Positions 22,356-31,615 of a stretch of DNA of 64,000 bases are shown here, one piece after another. The stretch is from NCBI RefSeq assembly GCF_004193775.1, contig NC_041019.1:32119280-32183279 (forward strand), given 5' to 3'. The notes beneath the pieces are model-generated. The model ran no database searches. It was not told where the DNA came from and saw only the letters and a list, made by a program, of their open reading frames with translations. The stretch comes from Glycine soja. Taxonomy: Eukaryota; Streptophyta; Magnoliopsida; Fabales; Fabaceae. The first letter of the stretch is position 1; the number at the start of each line of letters is the position of its first letter. The position numbers were made by a program, and so were the translations under genes.

Positions 22356-22639
22356 AGGAACCCCATGATCACTATTTAAAAAATCAAGAAAAGTAATGCA
22401 ATAAAGCGTACTTTTTTCTATATTTTCATGTTGATTATTCCTACAAAAAAAAATACGGCAAACCTAAGGTGTCCCATATGAGCACCTAAGTTTGTATTAA
22501 AACCAAAAATAAGAACAAACCTACCTAATGAGTCCCTATGTACATGAATCATGAAGATGTTGGGTGCATGACTGATTTTACAAAAGAAGGTTGCAACACT
22601 CAACACATTCATCATATCATTTTTTAAGGGATTTGGTGC

Positions 22640-22800
22640 CTAATAATACCTATTTTGGGCACCAACAAAGCACAAGGATTTAAGCTCTTGTAAACCTAAC
22701 CCTCATCCAACAACTCCTTTACTTGAGGAATAAACTCAAGCCCAAGAGGTGTGGCAATGCTAGCATGTGTCTTTTTACAAAAGAGAAAATGTGGAGGTTG
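22640..22800 (-). pseudogene. Ty3 RT N-terminal scrap
   Basis: The minus strand reads GLEFIPQVKELLDEG, a stop, then VYKSLNPCAL. This is the RT region just before the first catalytic block. It probably belongs to the same element as 22020-22355. The 280 bp between them shows no clear coding. Confidence 0.55.
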
Positions 22801-22829
22801 TTTAAGAGGGAAATTCGGTTTGTCGGAAA

Positions 22830-24286
22830 TCCAGTTTGCCTGAAAGCGCATTGGATCGTCAAGTATTTAAAATTAAAATGGATGAATCTGAGTATCAAAC
22901 TCAGGGAACTAATCTTGGATAGGGTTAACTTCAGAGATAAGGCATTGTTGAAAGAAACATTGATAATTGATGATTTAGAACATAATTAAGCTAAGTCTAG
23001 GCTAAAAACAGTAAAAATGCAAGTAAAATTGACAGCAATAGGTAAATATGTTGGGTCTTTCTAACAAACTAGCTGATGTATATAAAAATGTTTCTCTAAT
23101 CAATCATGCTTTTGTGTTCTATGTTGTAGCCTAAATTACTAAACCTCGATCCCTAGTTAGACTGAATCAATCCAAGCTTTTTCCTCAGATCCCTCTTGTT
23201 GGACTAGGCTCAATTTAGACAGCCCTCCTAGGTTTAGACTAACTTAAACTAAGCTTCATCCTTAGATCCCTCTTGTTGGATTAGACTCAACTTAAATAGC
23301 TTACGAAAGTTTAGACTAATTTAGCCTAAGCTTTGTCCTCAGATCCCTCTTGTTGGACTAGACTTAGGCCAAACAACATTATTGTAACAACATATTTAAA
23401 ACCAAAACTTAATCCATAGATCCCTCTTGTATGACTAAGTTTCAATTCTGCTTCATTCAAGTTCTAAGGCAACAATACATTTCCCAATGCTAAAGTCACC
23501 TAACTATGCACACAAATGGGTGATCAGACCAAGAGCATACAGAAATTAAGCACTAAAAGAACCATTAAACATAAGAAACACAATCAATTAGATATTAATG
23601 TAATTACATCTGTTGTTCTCTAGAAATCTCCAACAAGGGTGTTTAGCCAGCCATTATAGAAGAAACCCTAACAATAATAAGAGTACAAAACCTAGGTATC
23701 TCTACAAAAGTTGCTCCTCTTGCTGCCTCCAAAGCTCTTTTCCCGAAATAGGCACTGTGGTGTGCACTAGAATCTGTACCTTGGGCATTGTTAAAGTTGT
23801 ACCTTAATTCTACACAAGACAAGCTTTAAATAGGCTCTGAATTCGTGACGTTACGTTTAGCGCCACCCTCGCGCTTAGCGCGAGTAAGTGGATTTGAGCT
23901 TAGTGCCAGTCATGCGCTGAGCTTAGCGCCACCCTCGCGCTTAGCGCACTGATCTCGTGCTTAGCAAGCAACCTTGATATTGATGCTCTACCAGATTCTT
24001 CTATCGCGCTAAGCGCGCTGAAGCTGCGCTTAACGATGGATGCATGCTTAGCCCACTGATGAGCTAAGCTCAACTTTCACTTTTAGCACTTCATGACTTA
24101 GCCTCTTTTGCACCTGAAATTGCACATATTTCATCATTAAATCCACTGGACATATTCTAGAGACATCTTTAACAATAAAAGAAGATTTATTTACAAATTC
24201 ACTACAAAATGACCATAAATTGGGGAACTATACAAGTTTTGGAAAATGTTTTCTATACAAAAGTTAGTCGTATAAGACGACTAACA
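22830..24286 (-). mobile_element. 3' LTR of Athila-type element C
   Basis: Minus strand starting TGTTAGTCGTCTTATACG at 24286. The far end near 22830 is judged by where similarity to C's 5' LTR (31324-31615) stops, so it is approximate. It holds a CGCTTAGCG motif cluster at 23850-24080 and a tract of CCTCTTGTTGGACTAGACT-like direct repeats at 23160-23360. It is the same family as LTR F. Confidence 0.85.
23160..23360. repeat. Short direct repeats inside the C-type LTR
   Basis: Three units of about 80-90 bp, each containing AGATCCCTCTTGTTGGA followed by TTAGACT and TAAGCTT-type phrases. Confidence 0.7.
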
Positions 24287-24300
24287 AACTCCCCTAAATT
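24287..24300 (-). promoter_or_regulatory. Polypurine tract of element C
   Basis: Minus strand AATTTAGGGGAGTT abutting the LTR start at 24286. Confidence 0.8.
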
Positions 24301-25724
24301 TACAGTTTTGCTTGTCCTCAACCAAAGAAAGAACAGTTCACTTGTCCTCAAGTGACAAGCTACAATGATCACTCAAAATGGTGTTTGCTTCACAAAGAAA
24401 TTCAACCATATGAACTAAATATCATGGACTGCTTCAGTCAATTGATTTTCACAAACATGCAGCTTTTCAATGATAGGAACATGAACATTAGAGTCACAAC
24501 TAAAATAAGCTAGTAAGGATGGCAGAAATCAAGGAAGGATCATCAACCACAACCTCACAGTCATTTTTTCACTCAAGCTCGAGTGTTTAGGCTCATACCA
24601 TCATAAACAACTAACACAAGTCCCAACCTTTGCATTTCATCTCATATCATACAACAATGAACACACAAAATGAATCCGAAGGACTTTCTAGGCTTGTAAT
24701 GGGGTTAGGTTGCCAACAATTCATGGTTTTTCTAGGATTCAAAAGCATAGGTTCTAGGAGAGCATTCAACCATAGATAAACCTTCACTTTTTCATTCATT
24801 CACATCCCATACTTACCTTTTATTCAGGCACTCAACTTCATTTCATTATTCTTCAGCATACACACTTATTAATTTCATTTGTATTTATAGTTTCTTTTTT
24901 TTAACATTGAAACAGAGACATTATACAAAATTAGTGTGTGTATGCTATTTACTTTGACCATTTCAATTCTTACCTAGTGCCTCCCCCAAATTTGGAACAA
25001 ATTTACCTTGATAATTACTCCCCCAAATTTGGGACAAATTTGCTTTGACCCACGCTTCCTGTGGATGATGCTCTCCTACAACCTAAGTCAAGGTAGCAGG
25101 AGAATAACACTGTATAGGCTCAAATTTCAATCAATCAATAATTCATTCAGCTCAAACTGGGTACAAGGGATAATTCATTCAAGCACATGGTCAGCTTTTT
25201 GGCTAAGTGGCTATCACAATCAAATATGGCCTTTATCATCCTCAATTTCATGCATTTAGTCCCTACTTCAGAGATTCACACAAAAATCAGTACTAAATGA
25301 TAGTCGTTTCTCTCAAAATTTTAAGGATCACACTCTCACTGAGATACGGTCAATGAATTCCTTCACAATCAATCTGACAAACTGACTAACATTTTCAGTC
25401 ATACTTCCAATCACATGCTCATTCTTTTCTAATGCCTACAAGCTTGATCAAAACAATTATCTAATCATTCCAATCCATTCAAATCATACAATTGCTCATT
25501 CAAATCATTCTCAAACACTCATTTCATGCAAAACAATCCACCGCATATCATTTTCAATCAATTCACTGTTGAAACATGCTTTTGGTACAAGCAAACAACT
25601 TAAAGTGCTGAAATTTAAATAACTAAAATTTCAAATAAATAAAATATAAAAACTGAAATTAAAATGACTAAACATAAACCATAAAATAACTGAAAATAAA
25701 CTAAAATGTTCAAGATGAAAAAAT
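24301..25724 (-). other. 3' noncoding internal region of element C
   Basis: AT-rich and collinear with 12001-13006 of element B. No gene seen. Confidence 0.75.
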
Positions 25725-27127
25725 TTAAACGTCCTGCTCCTGTGGTTGCTCCTGTGCAAACTCATTAAGGTCCAACACTTGAGCAGCTGGTGAATCCTGA
25801 GAGATAGGTTGCTCTAACTCAGATGTTGGTGCAGATGGTATGACATCATCAGGTAAGGGTGTTGGGGATGGCTCTGGGATCTGGTCTGTAGAAGTCTCCT
25901 CCTTCTGAGCCATGTTGCTGCTGCTACTGTTGGCTCCTCAAGAACAGGCTCCTGGGCTGCGGAGGCCCTACCCCCTCCCGAAGGAGAAGGCTGGGCTCCT
26001 AGCCAGGCCACCTGCGCATCAAACTCATCCATGCTCATAATGGAGGGCAAGTCCAAGCCCTGAAGGCTCTACATGATGATGGACTACCCTTTGTGTATGC
26101 TTTGGAACATGGAATGAAGCATCTGTGGTGTAAATATAAAGTCTGATGGTCCTGCAGATAAATGAGCTAGAAGTGGTATCTATGTAAATGCTGGAGGAAT
26201 AGTTGGAGCTGAGGAAGGGGGGACCTCAAAAGATGGGGGAGCCTCAGACCTCTTCCCCTTGGCCTTGCGCAACCCTCTGAAGGTAACTGAGAGGTCATCT
26301 AGGTTCCAATAGTTTTTCTTTGCATAAGCCACATTAATAGTTGGATCGAGGCTCTCCAATGTCAATGAATCAGAAATGACTCCCCTGGCCTTGCACAAAG
26401 TAGTGATTAAGGCTAGAAACCCAAGCCTAGAAGAGTCATGCTAGGCGATCATAGAAATTTTAGCTGAAATAATATAACCCAGGTTCATATCCATCTTCTG
26501 AATGATTCCATAAATCAACCTAGCCCTGTCTAATGTGATATCCGAGGTGTGGGAGGTAGGAATTAGGTTCGAGATGGAAAGAACGCTTCATGTCTGAGCT
26601 AGAGTGGTCATGTTCTTCCTTAGTATCTTCAAAGGCTGCCCATCAGCATTAAGCCATAATCCCGTCCCTTGGATACAAAGCTTAGCAACAAACTCCTGAG
26701 GATCAGGCCTCAAGAGTGCAAATCTGGAATAAGTACACAAATTCTCCCCCTCCTCCAAAATTTCCAGGGTCTTCAGAAATGTGTTAACAGTATCTTCATC
26801 AAATTTCACTAAGTGACCTCTCACCCTCACCTACTTAGGTGATTTATCCTTGGGGTCATAGAGGTTGGCATAAAATTCCTTCACAATAGCAATGTCTATG
26901 CTACTGTCAGCAAAATGAGTCAGCTTCTCATCCCAATTCCTTCTCTCGAGTTCCTCCTTGAACTCGTCAAACTCTGTGTAATAGACTACCACATTTCTCT
27001 CTGGTAGTAGCTTTCGAGGCACCACAATGTCTGTATACCTCTCCCAAGCCTCTTGGGATGTGAACCTGGATCTATCAAATCTGGCCTGGGTAGGTGTAGA
27101 AGGAGCTTTCCTTTTCTTGGATGCCAT
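25725..27127 (-). pseudogene. 3' ORF of element C (putative plant transposon protein)
   Basis: The ATG at 27127 directly follows TTTTATAG. The frame has about four in-frame stops (for example after KDKSPK near 26830) and a late frameshift near 25910. Landmarks match elements B and E: basic start MASKKRKAP, LLPERNVVVYYTEFDEFKEEL, VKEFYANLYD, RGHLVKFDEDTVNTFL, MTTLAQ, LGFLALITTLCKARGV, and near the end DAQVAWLGAQP, which matches AEVAWPGDWP of element E. The tail is acidic and rich in Pro, Gln and Glu. No membrane segment was seen. It is dead through nonsense mutations. Confidence 0.8.
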
Positions 27128-27985
27128 CTATAAAATATAAGACAAAACACAAGAGATTAGCACATGTTATTTTCACAAAAACAGAAAAATAAAACAAAAA
27201 TTTTGACTGGGCGCTTAGCGCAATAGGATGAGCTTAGTGCACCTTATGAAATTTTACTTAGGCACTAAGCGCAGTAGGCTGGCGCATAGCTGAGCTTAGC
27301 CTAAGTCTTCAATTTTCAAAACTGAAGAGAGTTGGAGCTTAGCGCAGCATGGCATGTTTAGCTCAACCTCAATAGAATAACACTCAGGCTTAGCGCACAG
27401 GTCGCGCTTAGCCTTACTACAAAAACTTAAAAGACAGTGAGGGAGTTGAGCTTAGCGCAACAGGGCGCTTAGCTCAACACACAACAAGGGCTTAGCGCAC
27501 AGACACACTTAGCCTTATTCAAAGGAAAACTTACAGAAGCAAAGTGGCGCTTAGCCTGACAAGTCAAGCTTAGCGCTGAACAAAAATTCTCAAAATCTTA
27601 ATGTCTGAACACTTGTCCCGCTTAGCGCACAGACACGCTTAGCAGGCTCATCACTTACGTTCATCAGCAGGGATGAACGCACTTAGCGCAACATGATCCG
27701 CTTAGCGCGTTCATCTGGAAATCCAAAATTTTAACAGTTGCGATGAACAGGCTAAGCGCATAGGCGCGCTTAGCACTTTCATCGCGATTTCCAGACATAA
27801 CCACAGGGGTCTTTACCCCTTTCAGCCACATTGCCCCTAATAGGCTTCTAATTTACCTAAAATCCTACATTGACTAACCCTAAAACTAATAACCTTAACC
27901 TAACAGCATACAACTAAGAAAACAAGAAGTCATCTATCCTAAGGTTTGAAGAATGAAAAATAAAAATAGAAATGTGCTAACTTAC
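27128..27985 (-). other. Predicted intron upstream of element C 3' ORF
   Basis: Donor GTAAGTTAG at 27985 after ...AATCCAA; acceptor TTTTATAG ends at 27128, touching the ATG. Length 858 bp. Position and ends parallel element B. Confidence 0.6.
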
Positions 27986-28770
27986 TTGGATTATTCTTGA
28001 AATAAAGCAATGAAGATGCAAGCAAGCAATATACACGCAGCAGAAAATACACAAGTGCTCAAGGTTAGGAAGGTGTAGAGGATTGGGTGCAAGGGTAACA
28101 CCCAAAGTGCCTCTACCTTTGATTTTTAAAATCTGAAATTCGTATGGAGCACTTAGTGGATAGCTGCGCTTAGCGTGCCAACATGACGTTTGAGTTTAAA
28201 ACCCAAGCGCTTAGCCTAGCCTCACGCTAAGCCCAACTTAAAGTTGGAAAGTCTCATAAGCATCTGAGGCTTAGCGCGGCAGGCTACGCTTAGCGCTTTC
28301 TGCAACACAAAATTTTTTCTGCAATATGCGCTTAGTCTCAGATGTGAGGCTTAGCGTACCTTCAAGCTTCAACTTACAGAGAGTAGTTCAGGCTTAGCGC
28401 AACAGGCACGCTAAGCACACTTCCAAGAATTCAAAACCCGTAAGAGATTGGCGCTTAGCGCTTCCTGGCCCACTAAGCCCAGCTTAAAAACTCAAGTTAC
28501 AGAAAGGATCTGGGGCTTAGCGCATGATAGCACGCTTAGCGCTGCTACAATAAAATTTTTCCAGAGAAGAAGTGGCACATAGCGCATCATCCACGCTAAG
28601 CCCATTGGTTAAAGTTCAATTACCATGAAGATGTGGGGCTTAGCACAGTGATGTGCGCTTAGCTGAACTATCCAGCCAACCAATCAAGGGTCTCTGCGCT
28701 TAGCGCGAGCAAGCTCGACTTAGTGCGTGAAGATTGAGCGCTTAGCACAAGGTCTGCACTTAGCGGATAA
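27200..28770 (-). repeat. CGCTTAGCG motif array of element C
   Basis: About fifty 9-11-mers such as GCTTAGCGCA and CGCTTAGC, often in pairs about 20 bp apart (GCTTAGCGCACAG then CGCTTAGC). Pairs recur every 60-80 bp, in the predicted intron (27205-27785) and upstream of the leader (28145-28770). The roughly 350 bp between the two groups is free of them. Confidence 0.88.
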
Positions 28771-28932
28771 TCAATTGCAAAAAATTTCTAAGTTTTTTTC
28801 TGTCTCTCTCTTCACACAAGCTAAAAACCCCTTGTTCATTACTAAACAAGCTAAAATTAATCACAATCACAAGCAAGATATCCTAACTACATGCAAGAGA
28901 TAAGAATGAAAAATAGAAAAGAGAAAGAAAAG

Positions 28933-28980
28933 TTGGGTTGCCTCCCAGTAAGCACTCTTTTAACGTCACTAGCTTGACGC
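28933..28980 (-). other. Conserved post-pol motif, element C
   Basis: Minus strand GACGTTAAAAGAG then TGGGAGGCAACCCAA. It lies directly after the protease stop, where in element B it lies after integrase. Confidence 0.7.
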
Positions 28981-28989
28981 ATCGTCCTG

Positions 28990-29682
28990 TTATCCAGGAT
29001 CCAACAAAGTTCCTATTTCAAGGACCTTCTTCTCCGGTCTCCTTTCCTCCATCACATGCACTTTAAGACAGACATTTTGGCTAGGTGGATCTTTGTCCTC
29101 CTGGAACAAATCAAAGCTGATCTTTTGACCTTCTATGCCCATTTGCAATATTTTCTTTCCCATGTCCACCATGCAGCTTGCAGTAGACATGAATGGGCAG
29201 CCATGAATGAGAGGAATGTCAGCATCCTCTTTGTCTATGACAACGAAATCAGCTGGAAATATAAGGTATTTAACTTTCACCAGCACATCTTCAATGACTC
29301 CATATGGCCTTGTGATGGAGCGGTCAGTTAACTGGAGGGTCATGCGTGTGGGCATTATCTCTATCTCTCCAAGTCGCCAGCACATGGAAAGAAGCATTAA
29401 ATTGATACTAGCTCCCAAGTCTATAAGAGCTTTGCCTACAACAACCTCACCAATAGAACACAATATTGTGACAACTCTCGGATCTTTGTGCTTTGGTGGA
29501 AGAATGCGTTGAATAGAAGCACTATAGTTACCTTCCACAACAATTCTGTCACTATGGATGTACCGGTTCTTCTTGGTTAACATATCCTTCAAAAATTTGG
29601 CATAGAGGTGCATTTGCTGAAGTGCTTCTCCAAATGGCAAAGTAATTTCCAACTTCTTGATGATATCAAGAAATCTGGCCAA
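28990..29682 (-). pseudogene. Aspartic protease domain of element C
   Basis: A 230-codon open frame. It has the gag-protease linker (LEITLPFGEALQQMHLYAKF), the protease core with catalytic region VVGKALIDLGASINLM (DLG in place of DTG/DSG), and the flap and tail with DIPLIHGCPFMSTASCMVDM and GQKISFDLF. It belongs to the gag-pol polyprotein and has no start of its own. The frame ends at LLDPG and the post-pol motif follows immediately. RT, RNase H and integrase, about 3 kb in element B, are entirely absent. The DLG change may also impair catalysis. Confidence 0.85.
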
Positions 29683-29688
29683 ATGTCG

Positions 29689-31198
29689 TTATTTATCTTT
29701 CCGGGAGAGCACCAATGGATAAGGTACCTCCTTGCATTCAATAGGAGTAGCCTCTTTCTTCTTTTCTAAGTTAGCCTCACTCTTGCCCTTCTTTTCAGTC
29801 TCAACAACCTTCTCTTTTTGTTTTTCATTTTTCAACTTTTTACTTTTTCTTCTTCTTCTTTTGTTTCTTCTTCTTTTTTCTTTTTCTTCCTTCTTCTTCA
29901 TTTTCTCTTGACAATCTCTTATTGGGGTCTCTCCTTCTTCATCCCCTTCTACTTCCTCAACAATTTCTTCAAGTTCAACTAAATCATCAACCAGTTCCAG
30001 TGCCAATTCATCAACTAGCGGTTGTTTAAATCCCTCCACCTTCTTATCAGCTTTACTGTCCTCCGCTTGAACTGCCATTTTACTTCTAGTCATCACAGCT
30101 TTGCACTCTTCTTTAGGATTTTTCTCTGTGTTTGTTGTAAAGCTGTTTGATGATTTTTCACCTAATTGCTTTGCAAGCTGGCCCACCTGGACTTCTAGAT
30201 TCTTAATTGCAGACTCAGTGCTCTTTTGGTTAGACATTGACACTTGCATGAATTGAGCTAGAGTCTCTTCCAGATTTGTGGTTCGGTCATAGAGACTTGG
30301 CATCTATTATTGTGGCCTTGTAGATGAACCACCCTGGTCTCTGTTGAATTGGTTAGTAGGGTGATTTTTCCACTGTCTCTGCTGTTGATACTGCTTGTTA
30401 TTCTGAAATCCTAGAAATCCACTTGTATTGAAATTGCCTCTAGGCTAATTCCCCATATAATTGACTTCATGTTCAATTTGCTTTTCATTAAGGATACAAC
30501 ATCCAGATTCATGAGCTCCACCACAAATTGTACATCCTGCAACTTGCAAAATAGAAGAATGTGAAGTTTGTGCAGAATGAAGTTGAGTTGGCAACTTTGC
30601 CTTCTGCAGTCTTTGATTCAGGGAAGTATTTCTTCAAGAACTTTTCTACTACTTCATCCCATGACTTCAGACTGTTTCCTTTAAAAGAATGAAGCCATCT
30701 CTTAGCTTCTCCAGATAAAGAAAATGAGAATAGTCTCAACCTGATTGCATCCGAAGGCACACCCGCCAACCTAATAGTATTGCATATCTCTATATAGGTA
30801 GCTAAGTGAGCATAAGGGTCTTCATTGGGCAGTCCATGAAACAGATTATTTTGAATCAGCTGTATCAAAGAAGGAAGATATGTAATTGTCTGAGCTTGAA
30901 CTTTTGGCTGTGCAATACTAGTGAAAAATTATGGCACAGTAGAACTTGAATAATCCTCCAGGATTACTCTTCTTTTCTCTTCAGCCAAGATTGGGTCTTC
31001 AACAGGTTCTATATGAGAATGCCCTACAATAGGAAAACTAGAAGATGCCTCGGAAGATCAAGGTTCTTCTTCTAGAGTTGCTACTGTTTCTAAATCCTAC
31101 CAAAATTTTCTGATTCTCTCTGAATTACGCTTTCTATAGGTGGCGTTAATCTCCAAGTCAATGGGAACCAAATCACCTGCAGTAGATCTTCTTTTCAT
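29689..31198 (-). pseudogene. Gag of element C
   Basis: The likely ATG is at 31198 (MKRRSTAGDLVPIDLEINAT). Stops follow soon after. The capsid is clear at 30850-30600 (DPYAHLATYIEICNTIRLAG, SLSGEAKRWLHSF, SWDEVVEKFLKKYFPES). A zinc knuckle CTICGGAHESGCC follows near 30525. The C-terminal part (30303-29689) has a coiled MSNQKSTESAIKNLEVQVGQLAKQ segment and then a long Lys/Glu tract encoded by GAA/AAG-rich DNA (29800-29900). At least four stops and one frameshift interrupt it. Confidence 0.85.
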
Positions 31199-31305
31199 AC
31201 AATGAATGTACGGTAACTAAAATATAAACAAAAAGAAACAATGAATTAAAGAGAAAAATATAAAGCAATGCCGTAAAACTGAACTAAACTCTTCTTAAAT
31301 CTAGT

Positions 31306-31323
31306 TCCCCAACAATGGTGCCA
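31306..31323 (-). promoter_or_regulatory. Primer-binding site of element C
   Basis: Minus strand TGGCACCATTGTTGGGGA next to the 5' LTR. It resembles the TGGCGCCGTTGCCGGGGA site of Athila-type elements with four changes. Confidence 0.75.
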
Positions 31324-31615
31324 TAAATACTTTGTTGGATTTCCCTCGCAGTTACTTTTTGGTCCACTTTTCCTTTATACAAATATGCTCAAGGGAAATC
31401 CGATTTGCCGGAAAGCGCACCAGATCGTCAAGTATTTAAAATTAAAACGGATGAATTTGAGTATCGAACTCAGGGAACTAGTCTTGGACAGGGTTAAATT
31501 CAGAAATAAGGCATTGTTGAAAGAAACATTGATAATTGATGATTTAGAACAGAATTAAACTAAGTCTAGGCTAAAAACAGTAAAAATGCAAGTAAGTAAA
31601 ATTGACAGCATTAGG
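31324..31615 (-). mobile_element. 5' LTR of element C, 3' portion only
   Basis: Aligns with 22830-23040 of the 3' LTR (CGTCAAGTATTTAAAATTAAAA, GGCATTGTTGAAAGAAACATT). It is cut after TTAGG at 31615 by the LTR of element D. The missing part should lie beyond the right edge of the window. Confidence 0.85.

Noticed and set aside
22723..22989. 88-codon basic open frame
   Set aside because: Spans the border between an RT scrap (other strand) and the C LTR; chance frame.
29800..29900. Separate GAA/CTT microsatellite
   Set aside because: It is the Lys/Glu-rich coding tract of element C's gag, so it is covered by that entry.
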